Shown: positions 8,545-16,609 of the stretch, piece by piece
Layout: every line of letters starts with the position of its first letter
Position numbering within the stretch: position 1 is the stretch's first letter
Assembly (NCBI GenBank): GCA_964345695.1
Contig: CAYFSC010000005.1
Span: 1 to 36,175 of the forward strand
DNA length: 36,175 nt
From: CAYFSC01 sp964345695
Lineage (GTDB): Bacteria; Bacteroidota; Rhodothermia; Rhodothermales; Salinibacteraceae
Direction: 5' to 3'
Position numbers and translations under genes: made by a program
Notes under the pieces: model-generated
Seen by the model: only the letters and a program-made list of their open reading frames with translations
The model's database searches: none
Told to the model about the DNA's origin: nothing

Positions 8545-9240
8545 ATGCCTGAGGACGACACCACTCCCGAGCAGCCCGAAGACGAGGCGCTCAAGTTCCA
8601 CTATACCCCTGCAGCCGAGGCACGGCCCGACCCGGAAGGGGACAATCCCCACGCCAAAGGGACGACCCACGTCCCGGAAGTTATTGGTGCTCTCAAAGAG
8701 GCCTTCGGTGACGAGATCGGACCGGTCGAGTCATATGCCAACGAGGACACGGTCTTCGTCGAGAAAGAGCGTATTCGCGACGTGTGCCGATTTTTGAAGG
8801 AGGAGCAGAACTTCGCGTACTTCTCCGACGCCGGTGGCATCGACCGCTTCACCGATGAGAAGCGGTACGAGATGTTCTATAATCTCGTCAATCTCGACGA
8901 CCCGAAGCGCATTCGCCTGAAGGTGCGCATCGACGAGACGGACATGCACGTGCCCAGTGTGACAGACGTCTACCGGGCCGCCAACTGGAACGAGCGTGAG
9001 GCCTACGACATGTTCGGGTTTACGTTCGACGGTCATCCGGATCTCCGACGCATGTACATGCCGGAGGACTTCGAGTACCACCCGCTGCGCAAGGAATTCC
9101 CGTTGCTGGGGGTGCCGGGCTCGCTGCCGCTCCCGCCGCAGACGCCCGAGGGAGAACTCACGATGGACCCCTTCGCCGCGGCCCACGGATCCAAGCCGGC
9201 CAAGAGCTACGAAGAGCCTCGTTCTGTCGACGAAGAGTAA
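8545..9240 (+). CDS. nuoC: NADH-quinone oxidoreductase subunit C (30 kDa)
   Basis: 231 residues from the ATG at 8545. The family signature is clear: NEREAYDMFG, then DGHPDLRRMYMPEDF and HPLRKEFPLLG at about residues 150-192. Family knowledge: peripheral-arm subunit of the connecting (Q) module, packed against NuoD and NuoB, without its own cofactor. It has an acidic N-terminal extension of about 40 residues (MPEDDTTPEQPEDE) and a C-terminal extension of about 40, both probably disordered and consistent with a halophile. NuoC and NuoD are separate genes here, unlike the E. coli NuoCD fusion; 52 bases separate them. Confidence 0.97.
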   Translation: MPEDDTTPEQPEDEALKFHYTPAAEARPDPEGDNPHAKGTTHVPEVIGALKEAFGDEIGPVESYANEDTVFVEKERIRDVCRFLKEEQNFAYFSDAGGIDRFTDEKRYEMFYNLVNLDDPKRIRLKVRIDETDMHVPSVTDVYRAANWNEREAYDMFGFTFDGHPDLRRMYMPEDFEYHPLRKEFPLLGVPGSLPLPPQTPEGELTMDPFAAAHGSKPAKSYEEPRSVDEE

Positions 9241-9292
9241 ACGTTGACCCGCTCGACGTCGTCCCGTTTCACGTTCCAACGCAACGCGCATT

Positions 9293-10639
9293 ATGGCGAC
9301 CGCCCCGGAATTTCCAGGTCTTGATCTCGGCGACAAGTTCCGCTTCTGGCCGAAGCACAACGAAAAAATCTACGAGCGGCTGGAAAGCAAGCACGCCTGG
9401 ATTGAAGAGCGCCGCGCCGATCAGCGCGGAGATGGAATGCCCGTCACCGAAATGACGGAAACGGACCCCCTCGATCATGAGATGGTCCTGAACATCGGGC
9501 CGCAACACCCGGCCACGCACGGGGTGCTTCGCTGCGTCGTGAAGCTCGACGGGGAAACCATCGAGAAAACGGTCCTCGACATCGGCTACCTGCACCGCGG
9601 GATCGAGAAGCTGGCCGAGTCGAAGACGTATCAGGAGTTCATGCCGTACACGGATCGCATGGACTACCTGTCGCCCTACTCGAACAACGTGGCGTGGTGC
9701 CTGGCCGTGGAGAAACTCGCCGGTATTGAGGTGCCGGATCGGGCCCAATGGATCCGGCAGATCATGTGCGAGCTGGCCCGCATCTCGTCGCACTGCCTGT
9801 GGCTGGGCGTCGGTTTGATGGACGCCGGGGCCATGTCGGCCTTCCTGTGGACCTTTCAGATGCGCGAGGACATCTACTCGATCTTCGACGAAGTGGCCGG
9901 AGCCCGGTTTACCGTCAGCCACAGCCGCATCGGCGGGGTCGCGTCGGACATCTCGCCGCGGTCCGTCTCCATGATCCGCGAGTTCATCGAGACGATTCAA
10001 GAAGAGATTGACGGGTGGGAGCGCCTCTTAAACCGCAATCGCATCTGGGTGGAGCGGAACGAGGACGTTGGGCGCATCACGAAGGAAGAGGCCATCGAAC
10101 TCGGTCTCACAGGACCGAACCTGCGCGGGTCGGGGGTTCCGTACGACATCCGCCGATTCGAGCCGTATCTAAAGTACGACGAGGTCGACTTTACCATCCC
10201 GATTCGCGAAGACGGCGACTGCCTCGCCCGCTACTTCCTCCGCCTGGAAGAGATGAAGCAGAGCGTCCGCATCATCGAGCAGAGTCTCGACCGCATGACG
10301 GAGGGGCCCGTCCGCGCGGACGACGCCAAGCAGGCGTATCCGTCGAAAGACGAGGTCTATTACTCGATGGAGGGCATGATCCACGACTTCATGTATACCG
10401 ACGTCGGCACGCAAGCCCCCAAAGGAGCGCATGCGTATCACGCGATCGAGTCTCCGAAGGGCGAACTCGGCTTCTACCTGACGAGCGACGGCACCGGGCG
10501 CCCCTTCCGCGTGCGCATCAACGCGCCGTCGTTCGCGAACCTGCAGGCCATGGAATACATTATGGAGGGCTCGCTCGTGGCCGATACCGTCGTTATCATC
10601 GGCTCGCTCGACCCGGTGATGGGCGAGGCAGACAAGTAA
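9293..10639 (+). CDS. nuoD: NADH-quinone oxidoreductase subunit D (49 kDa)
   Basis: 448 residues from the ATG at 9293. The opening of the conserved core is NIGPQHPATHG (about residues 66-76), whose histidines help form the quinone head-group site. It is followed by GYLHRGIEK and YTDRMDYLSP, and by the C-terminal segment DPVMGEADK. These are diagnostic of the NuoD branch rather than of [NiFe] hydrogenase large subunits, whose nickel-ligand cysteines are missing. The N-terminal 55 residues are an extension with an acidic end (MTETDPLDHE). Same strand as nuoC and nuoE, with short spacers of 52 and 82 bases, so co-transcription is likely. Confidence 0.98.
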   Translation: MATAPEFPGLDLGDKFRFWPKHNEKIYERLESKHAWIEERRADQRGDGMPVTEMTETDPLDHEMVLNIGPQHPATHGVLRCVVKLDGETIEKTVLDIGYLHRGIEKLAESKTYQEFMPYTDRMDYLSPYSNNVAWCLAVEKLAGIEVPDRAQWIRQIMCELARISSHCLWLGVGLMDAGAMSAFLWTFQMREDIYSIFDEVAGARFTVSHSRIGGVASDISPRSVSMIREFIETIQEEIDGWERLLNRNRIWVERNEDVGRITKEEAIELGLTGPNLRGSGVPYDIRRFEPYLKYDEVDFTIPIREDGDCLARYFLRLEEMKQSVRIIEQSLDRMTEGPVRADDAKQAYPSKDEVYYSMEGMIHDFMYTDVGTQAPKGAHAYHAIESPKGELGFYLTSDGTGRPFRVRINAPSFANLQAMEYIMEGSLVADTVVIIGSLDPVMGEADK

Positions 10640-10721
10640 GCAGGGGGAGATGTGGACGTCTGAGCGTGTATTTCTCGCCCGCTTCCATCCCTCCAAACTC
10701 TCACATATCCACCCGTAGCAC

Positions 10722-11405
10722 ATGAGCAGTTTCGACGTACGCAAGCCGATCGTTGAGCTCCCGGACCAGGATCCGGAGCCGCAGATCCCGGACGACGAGC
10801 TCGTCTGGACCGACGAGGAAGAGGAAAAGATTGAGCAGTACAAGGCGAAATACCCGGATCCCAAAAGCGCCATCATGGATGTGCTGTGGCTGGCGCAGGA
10901 GAAGTACGGCTGGCTTCCGCCGGAGGTGATCCAGCTGTGCGCCGACGCTCTTGATATGGACTATGCCCGGGCCTACGGTGTGGCGACCTTCTATACGCAG
11001 TACTACAAAGAGGAGCAGGGCACATTTGTGATCGACGTGTGCACCTGCTTCAGCTGCCAGGTGGTGGGGGGATACGACATCCTCCACTACCTCGAAGAGA
11101 AGCTGGACATCCACAACGGCGAAACGACCGACGACGGCACGTTTACCGTGAAAGAGGTCGAGTGTCTCGGCTGCTGCGGATCAGCTCCGATGCTGCAGGT
11201 GTCCAACGGCCCGTATGTCCACAACCTCACCAAGGAGAAAGTAGATCGGTTGATCGACGCCCTCCGCGACGGACAGATGCCCGAATTTACGTCGGTCACG
11301 TTGCCGCAAGACGAAGACGAGATGGGGGGCAACCGCCGCACGGACGTCGACTCCGAGCAGATTGAATCATCCCAGCCCCCGCCTCGTGCTGACGCCACCA
11401 GATAG
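10722..11405 (+). CDS. nuoE: NADH-quinone oxidoreductase subunit E (24 kDa, [2Fe-2S] N1a)
   Basis: 227 residues. The thioredoxin-like core carries the four N1a ligands in the expected two pairs: C-x4-C within VCTCFSCQVVG (an extra Cys lies between) and C-x3-C within ECLGCCGSAP. The upstream helix bundle WLAQEKYGWLPPEV is also typical. Residues after about 175 form a 50-residue acidic, Ser/Pro-rich tail not found in E. coli NuoE. Family knowledge: part of the NADH-oxidising N module with NuoF and NuoG. The ATG at 10722 is the only start that fits. It is followed by nuoF after 96 bases. Confidence 0.97.
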   Translation: MSSFDVRKPIVELPDQDPEPQIPDDELVWTDEEEEKIEQYKAKYPDPKSAIMDVLWLAQEKYGWLPPEVIQLCADALDMDYARAYGVATFYTQYYKEEQGTFVIDVCTCFSCQVVGGYDILHYLEEKLDIHNGETTDDGTFTVKEVECLGCCGSAPMLQVSNGPYVHNLTKEKVDRLIDALRDGQMPEFTSVTLPQDEDEMGGNRRTDVDSEQIESSQPPPRADATR

Positions 11406-11501
11406 TCCAATTCCACCCTGACGCAGGGCGCGACGCGTTGCGCCTTGAGTCCCACGGCACTGCTGTGGCACCGCAAAAACTCGACAACGGTTCTCGACAT
11501 C

Positions 11502-12863
11502 ATGGAGACGAACGGTACCCCCCAGAGCAAAGCCGGCGACTGGCGCAACTACCAGCGCGTCCTTCTGCCGCCCGTACAGGACCTGCACAAGCTGGAGGTC
11601 TATGAAGACAATGGCGGCTATGAGACGCTGCGCGCGGTGCTTGAAGACGAGGACTGGACCCCCGATGCCGTCACGCAAGAAGTCAAGCAGGCGAACGTGC
11701 GCGGACGCGGAGGCGCCGGATTTCCCGCTGGCGTCAAGTGGACCTTTATGCCGGAGCCGGACGACCGCCCGCGCTTTCTCCTCTGCAACGCGGATGAGAG
11801 CGAACCGGGTACGTTCAAGGACCGGCAGATCATGGAGTACAACCCGCACCTCATGTTCGAGGGCATCCTGATCGCCTGCTATGCCATGCAAATGGATGCC
11901 TGCTACGTGTACACGCGCGGGGAGTACATCGACTGGATTCATATCATGGAGCAAGAGCTCGACAAGCTCTATGAGAAGGGGTACGTCGGCGAGAACATCA
12001 TGGGCACCGACTTCTCGACCGACATCTACATGCACAAAGGCGCTGGGGCCTACATCTGTGGTGAGGAAACGAGCCTGCTTGAGTCCCTCGAAGGCAAGCG
12101 CGGCTACCCGCGCTACAAGCCGCCCTTTCCCGCGCAGAAAGGCGCCTGGAGCCAACCGTCGACCGTGAACAACGTCGAGACGCTGGCTCACGTCCCCCTC
12201 ATTATCGATCGAGGCGCTGATTGGTATGCAAACCTTGGCGCCGAGGGGCAGCCGGGACCGGCCCTGTACGGCATCTCCGGCCACGTCAACCGGCCGGGGG
12301 TGTACGAATACCCAACCGGGATGCTGATTACGGATCTTATCCACGAGGTCGCGGGCGGCGTCTTGCAGGGCAAGGACGTGAAGGCCATCGTGCCGGGCGG
12401 CTCCTCAACGCCTCCCGTCCGGGGCGATCGCATCGAGGGCGCCACAATGGACGACGAGAGCATGAAGGAGATCGGCTCTCGAACCGGCACCTTCGGTATG
12501 CTCATCCTGGACGAGGATACCGATATGGTCTCGTACCTGCGCCGCGTGGCCCACTTCTACCAGCACGAGAGCTGTGGGCAGTGCACGCCCTGCCGCGAGG
12601 GCACCGGCTGGCTGGAGCAAATCATCACCCGTATTGACGAAGGAGAAGGTCGCCTGCGGGATCTCGATCTGCTGCTTGAACTCTGTGACAATATGGACGG
12701 CGGGCGCACGATTTGTGCCTTCGCCGACGGGGCCGTCGGTCCGATTCGGGCCACCGTCAAGCGCTTCCGTGACGAGTTCGAAGCGAAGTGCACGAGCAGC
12801 CTGCACCCCGTGAGCGCCAAGATCTCGTCGGGCGCCGACACGGCTGCGACGGCGACGGAATAG
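11502..12863 (+). CDS. nuoF: NADH-quinone oxidoreductase subunit F (51 kDa, FMN and NADH site)
   Basis: 453 residues from the ATG at 11502; a TTG 57 bases upstream is possible but adds unconserved residues. The glycine-rich FMN/NADH region reads GRGGAGFPAGVKW, with NADESEPGTFKDR next and GAGAYICGEETSLLES after it. The [4Fe-4S] N3 ligands are C358, C361 and C364 in SCGQCTPCREG, and C405 in GRTICAF. Family knowledge: accepts hydride from NADH on FMN and feeds the iron-sulfur chain. The C-terminal 25 residues are a low-complexity tail. nuoF is followed by a tandem-repeat spacer and three non-nuo genes before nuoG, which is a break in the usual E-F-G order. Confidence 0.98.
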   Translation: METNGTPQSKAGDWRNYQRVLLPPVQDLHKLEVYEDNGGYETLRAVLEDEDWTPDAVTQEVKQANVRGRGGAGFPAGVKWTFMPEPDDRPRFLLCNADESEPGTFKDRQIMEYNPHLMFEGILIACYAMQMDACYVYTRGEYIDWIHIMEQELDKLYEKGYVGENIMGTDFSTDIYMHKGAGAYICGEETSLLESLEGKRGYPRYKPPFPAQKGAWSQPSTVNNVETLAHVPLIIDRGADWYANLGAEGQPGPALYGISGHVNRPGVYEYPTGMLITDLIHEVAGGVLQGKDVKAIVPGGSSTPPVRGDRIEGATMDDESMKEIGSRTGTFGMLILDEDTDMVSYLRRVAHFYQHESCGQCTPCREGTGWLEQIITRIDEGEGRLRDLDLLLELCDNMDGGRTICAFADGAVGPIRATVKRFRDEFEAKCTSSLHPVSAKISSGADTAATATE

Positions 12864-12872
12864 CTCGACGGC

Positions 12873-12910
12873 GTTGTGCGTTTTGGGTTGTGTGTTTTGG
12901 GTTGTGTGTC
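12873..12910. repeat. 14-base tandem repeat after nuoF
   Basis: GTTGTGCGTTTTGG (12873-12886) and GTTGTGTGTTTTGG (12887-12900) differ at one base and are followed by the partial copy GTTGTGTGTC. On the other strand the words are CACAACCC and AACGCACAAC, which also occur in the spacer before nuoG and near 27189. Confidence 0.9.
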
Positions 12911-12998
12911 GAGCTGCGCTCCGGGGCGGGGAACGGCAGACGATGCTTGAACCCGCTGCGGCGAATCAGAACTGTAAGAATTGAAACCAGCTGAACCG

Positions 12999-13448
12999 AT
13001 GGAATCGGCCCGCCCTCTGCGTGCCCGCATCATTGATGAACTGCGCGCACTCGACGAGTTCGAAGACCCGCTGCTCACTGCGACACAGACGAGCGTATAC
13101 GAGCGCAAGCAGGCGTTGAAAGAGGGGATGCCCGCGTCGTTTGTGAGAACGCGGCGGGAGGAGCTCGAGGGGGAGTACTGGACGCGTCTGCTGGGCAGCA
13201 TATCGAGCCCCGTGCTCGTCGGGATGATCCCGGTGTTCTTTGACTACAGCCGGTGGGTGTCGGACGGTGTGGTCCTCCTGACAGCGGCCAGCCTCGCGCT
13301 TCTGATCGCTCTACTGCGGGCACATACCTGGTCGCAGTATCGGAAGCGCGTTCTGTTGTACGACCTACTGGCCACTGCTTCCGACAGTCCGGTCCCCGAG
13401 CCTGAAGAGCAGCCTGATCGTGCATCCGCGCTCCAGCATCCGGCTTGA
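12999..13448 (+). CDS. Hypothetical two-helix membrane protein in the nuo cluster
   Basis: 149 residues from the ATG at 12999 (a TTG 18 bases upstream is in frame). About 70 charged residues at the N-terminus (RARIIDELRALDEFEDP) are followed by two hydrophobic segments, about 72-88 and 93-111, and then a short cytosolic-type tail (QYRKRVLLYDLLATA) that becomes Pro/Glu-rich. I do not recognise a family. Its layout closely parallels that of the next gene, so the two may be diverged duplicates. Position between nuoF and nuoG suggests co-expression with complex I, but a role in its assembly or function is only inference. Confidence 0.72.
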   Translation: MESARPLRARIIDELRALDEFEDPLLTATQTSVYERKQALKEGMPASFVRTRREELEGEYWTRLLGSISSPVLVGMIPVFFDYSRWVSDGVVLLTAASLALLIALLRAHTWSQYRKRVLLYDLLATASDSPVPEPEEQPDRASALQHPA

Positions 13449-13510
13449 GACGAGACGACGGGTGGTGCGTGCCGTGTCGAGGCTCTTTAACCGAGACTTT
13501 TCAGCCGACC

Positions 13511-13891
13511 ATGTCTGATCTTCCGCGTCACGTTCTTGAGGACGCTCTGGATGAGTACGACGACGTCACGACGCTGACGACGGAAGAGCGCCGATCTGGA
13601 GGTAGTGATCCGGCGAAGATTTGGGCGGGGCGCCTGCGTCAGGTACGGCGGCGGCGCCGGCTTGCCGTCTGGAGCGTCGTTGGCTGGGTCGTGGTGGCGA
13701 CGGCTTTGTTAGCCGGACCGACGCATGGGTGGTGGCAAATGCCGCCGGAAGGGCTCGTCGCGTTCGTCGTCGGGAGCGGGGCCGGACTGGCGTTCGGCGT
13801 TCCGAGGCTGGTCCGGGTGGTGCGCGCCGAACAGCTTTACGAACTGCTTCAACAGGTCGAGGAATCGTCCGGCCCGGCCGTGTCGGCATGA
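13511..13891 (+). CDS. Hypothetical two-helix membrane protein, possible paralogue of the preceding one
   Basis: 126 residues from the ATG at 13511. An acidic soluble N-terminus (DALDEYDDVTTLTTEE) leads through a basic patch (RLRQVRRRRRL, about 42-52) into two hydrophobic helices, roughly 53-70 and 80-97. The tail reads VRAEQLYELLQQVEES, comparable to KRVLLYDLLATA in the upstream neighbour. No family is recognised. The basic patch before the first helix fits a cytoplasmic N-terminus. It lies 62 bases after its neighbour and 71 bases before the lipoprotein gene, so all three are likely transcribed with the nuo genes. Confidence 0.72.
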   Translation: MSDLPRHVLEDALDEYDDVTTLTTEERRSGGSDPAKIWAGRLRQVRRRRRLAVWSVVGWVVVATALLAGPTHGWWQMPPEGLVAFVVGSGAGLAFGVPRLVRVVRAEQLYELLQQVEESSGPAVSA

Positions 13892-13962
13892 GAAAAGAAT
13901 GGTGCGGGCTGCCTTTCGCTGCCGCGTGCTGATGAGATTCCACTCCCAACTTCTTGAACGAC

Positions 13963-14445
13963 ATGTCTGTACCATCTCGTCTCTACCGGATGTCTGTGTT
14001 CCTCTTTATTGCTGTGATTGGAGGTGCTTGCCAATCGGAGCCCTCATCGACTCCAGGTGCGACCGTCCAGACATACGGCGCTTCCGTCGATGTGAAGGCG
14101 GCGCGGGGGGCGTCGGAGGTGGCGTCAGAACCGTCGGGACTTGAGGGGCAAATTGTGACCGTCGAAGGGCGTATCTCGACGGTCTGCCAGAAGAAGGGCT
14201 GCTGGCTCGCGCTGGATACGGGCACCGCGATGCCGATCCGTGTGCTCGTGCCGCGCACCGACGACGGCTATGCATTCACCGTGCCGACGACGCTGGCCGG
14301 ACGTGCGACGGTCACCGGCACGCTACGGACCGTCCAGCTCGACGACGCTACGCAGAAGCACCTCGACGAGGATGGGGCCGCGCCGACAGTCGCGCAGGAG
14401 GTGCAGATCGCGGCAACGGGCATCCGCGTCGTACCCGACGCGTAA
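13963..14445 (+). CDS. DUF4920-type lipoprotein
   Basis: 160 residues from the ATG at 13963. The signal peptide ends in a lipobox, IGGAC, with the lipidated Cys at C23, so the protein should be anchored to a membrane facing the periplasm. After a short Ser/Thr linker comes a small beta-rich domain with GQIVTVEGRISTVCQKKGCWLAL. This VCQKKGCW signature, with paired cysteines, is what I associate with DUF4920 proteins of Bacteroidota. The function of that family is not established; the Cys pair and OB-like strands could bind metal or form a redox-active disulfide. It sits immediately upstream of nuoG, separated by a repeat-bearing 212-base spacer. The family call is from memory of the motif and was not searched. 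Confidence 0.75.
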   Translation: MSVPSRLYRMSVFLFIAVIGGACQSEPSSTPGATVQTYGASVDVKAARGASEVASEPSGLEGQIVTVEGRISTVCQKKGCWLALDTGTAMPIRVLVPRTDDGYAFTVPTTLAGRATVTGTLRTVQLDDATQKHLDEDGAAPTVAQEVQIAATGIRVVPDA

Positions 14446-14487
14446 GCTCCGCTCTACGCAACACGACGGGCAGAGCAGCAGGCGCCG

Positions 14488-14527
14488 ACAACCCGCGACC
14501 CACAATCCGCAACCCGCAACGCACAAT
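14488..14527. repeat. Iterated ACCCGCAA/ACCCACAA words before nuoG
   Basis: About five degenerate copies of an 8- to 9-base word (ACAACCCGCG, ACCCACAAT, CCGCAACCCGCAAC, GCACAAT) fill 14488-14527. The words match the reverse complement of the 12873-12910 repeat, for example AACGCACAA in both. The rest of the 14446-14657 spacer shows no ORF of note. Confidence 0.8.
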
Positions 14528-14657
14528 CTCGGCCGGAACCCCTCCGAACGCGACGGCTACAGACTATCCGGCTGCGTGCGACGGTCTATTCCGCTGACGC
14601 CATTCCACTGAACTGCCGGGCCCGCGGGCTCGGAATCGTGAATCAACCACTGCGACC

Positions 14658-16403
14658 ATGCCGACTGTCACCATTGACGGAACCGAGTATGAATTTGAGG
14701 GCGATCAGAAGTTGCTGCAGTTCTGTTTGAACCAGGACATCGAGATTCCGCACTTCTGTTACCACCCGGCGATGTCCATTCCGGCCAACTGCCGGCAGTG
14801 CCTGCTAAAGGTGGGCATGCCCAAGAAGGACCGAGAGTCGGGCGAGGTTGTGACCGACGAGGATGGGGAGCCGGTCATCCAATTCTTTCCGCAGATGCAG
14901 GCGAGCTGCACCGTCGACCTGCAGGACGGGATGGTCGTCAAGACGCAGAACACGAGCGAGGAGGTGCGCCGCGCACAGCGCGACACGCTGGAGTTCTTGC
15001 TCATCAACCACCCGCTGGACTGCCCGATCTGCGACCAGGCCGGACACTGCCCGCTGCAGATTCAGGCCTACAAGTACGGGCCGGAGGGCTCCCGCTTCGA
15101 GTTCCGCAAGGTGCACAAGCCGAAGCGCGTGAAGCTCGGCCCGCGCGTCACGCTCGACGCCGAGCGGTGCATCAACTGCACGCGCTGCACCCGCTTCACT
15201 GACGAGGTGTCGGGCAGCGGCCAACTTACGATCAACAATCGGGGCGTGGAGAACTACCCGATCACGGCTCCGGGCGAGGACTTCGACGAGGCGTACTCGA
15301 TGAACACGATCGACATCTGCCCCGTCGGGGCGCTGACGGCGTCAGACTTCCGGTTCAAGGCGCGCATCTGGGAGATGAGTTCCACCCCGTCGATCGTGAC
15401 GACGAACGCCACGGGCGCCAACTGCGACTACTGGGTGCGCGACAACCAGGTGCTGCGCATCACGCCGCGGCAAAACATGGAGGTCAACGAGTACTGGCTG
15501 CCCGACGAGGACCGGCTCGTCTACGACCGGTTCAACGAGAACCGGCCCGAAGGGCCGCAGATCCGGCGGGACGGCGAGCTCGACGATGTCGGATGGACCC
15601 AGGCGTTCGCGCAGACGAGCTCGCTGCTGGGACAGGCCGATCCGGAGCGCGTGCTGTTCCTCGGCTCGGCCAACGCTACCGTCGAGGACAACTACCTTCT
15701 CACGCAGATGGCCGACGCGCTCGGTGCCGACGCGCCGCAGTACATTCCGCACATCGAGCCCGGCGCGGGCGACGACTGGCTCATCACCGACGACAAGACG
15801 CCGAACGCCAGCGGCTGCGAGCGCCTCGGCATCCTGCCGATCGATGAGGAGATGCTTCAGGCTGAGCTCGCCGACGGCGAGTATGATCTCGTCTACGTGC
15901 TCGAAGACGACCTCGTGGGCGCTGGCGTCTGCTCGGTGGACGACCTCGATGGCGTCGACGTCATTCTGCACTACCACAATACGACCAACGAGACGCTGCC
16001 GGCGACGGACGTGGCTCTACCCGCCGCGATGGTCGTCGAAACGGTTGGCACCTTTGTGAACCAGGACGGCCGCGCCCAGCGCGTGCGCCCGGCCAAGGAG
16101 ATCCAGGGCGTGAATCGCACGCTCATGATGGAGATGGGCAAAAACCGCGAGGATGAGCACGGCACGCCGTTCGACCGCTGGCACAACGAATCCAACCGCG
16201 TCAACTGCAAGCCGAGCTGGGACTTGCTGCCCGAGATTGCCGAGCGCCTCTCCACCGACTTCACCCTCGACTATCCGAAGGGACCGAAGCAGATTATGCA
16301 GGAAATCGAGGAGACGCTTCCCGCCTTTGAGGGAGCGACGTACGAGGCGATGGGCCTGAAAGGCGTGCCGCTGAAAGAGGTGGAGGCCGGGGAAACGGCA
16401 TGA
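14658..16403 (+). CDS. nuoG: NADH-quinone oxidoreductase subunit G, short form
   Basis: 581 residues. The N-terminal ferredoxin domain has [2Fe-2S] N1b ligands C34, C45, C48 and C84. Next come the His-Cys motif HPLDCPICDQAGHCPLQ (N5) and the CINCTRC plus CPVGAL ligands (N4). The molybdopterin-oxidoreductase-like region that follows is short, and its opening segment (VTTNATGANCDYW) has a single Cys. The extra cluster N7 seen in E. coli NuoG (about 900 residues) is therefore absent. This is a normal reduced form in several bacteria, not a visible truncation: the protein ends cleanly and a hairpin follows. Family knowledge: passes electrons from NuoF towards NuoI and NuoB. nuoH to nuoN do not follow, so the membrane arm must be encoded elsewhere. 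Confidence 0.96.
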   Translation: MPTVTIDGTEYEFEGDQKLLQFCLNQDIEIPHFCYHPAMSIPANCRQCLLKVGMPKKDRESGEVVTDEDGEPVIQFFPQMQASCTVDLQDGMVVKTQNTSEEVRRAQRDTLEFLLINHPLDCPICDQAGHCPLQIQAYKYGPEGSRFEFRKVHKPKRVKLGPRVTLDAERCINCTRCTRFTDEVSGSGQLTINNRGVENYPITAPGEDFDEAYSMNTIDICPVGALTASDFRFKARIWEMSSTPSIVTTNATGANCDYWVRDNQVLRITPRQNMEVNEYWLPDEDRLVYDRFNENRPEGPQIRRDGELDDVGWTQAFAQTSSLLGQADPERVLFLGSANATVEDNYLLTQMADALGADAPQYIPHIEPGAGDDWLITDDKTPNASGCERLGILPIDEEMLQAELADGEYDLVYVLEDDLVGAGVCSVDDLDGVDVILHYHNTTNETLPATDVALPAAMVVETVGTFVNQDGRAQRVRPAKEIQGVNRTLMMEMGKNREDEHGTPFDRWHNESNRVNCKPSWDLLPEIAERLSTDFTLDYPKGPKQIMQEIEETLPAFEGATYEAMGLKGVPLKEVEAGETA

Positions 16404-16433
16404 TCCCCTCGGTGACGTGTGAAACTTGAATGC

Positions 16434-16467
16434 GAGTCCGCTGCTTCCGGAAGGAGGGGGCGGACTC
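16434..16467 (+). terminator. Hairpin after nuoG, possible end of the nuo transcript
   Basis: GAGTCCGC (16434-16441) pairs perfectly with GCGGACTC (16460-16467); the loop contains the palindrome CTTCCGGAAG (16444-16453). The 8-bp GC-rich stem lies 31 bases after the nuoG stop. No T-run follows, so intrinsic termination is uncertain. Confidence 0.45.
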
Positions 16468-16609
16468 ACTGCTTGTACACCCTATTGTGCCGGTCGCGTC
16501 ACGCTCCGCGGTTGCATCGCAGCGTGCGGTCTTGCTTCTTGATCAATGCCCTGCCCCTGGCGCGACGAATGCCATTATATCTTCCATTCACCACACCTGA
16601 TTTTCGCGC

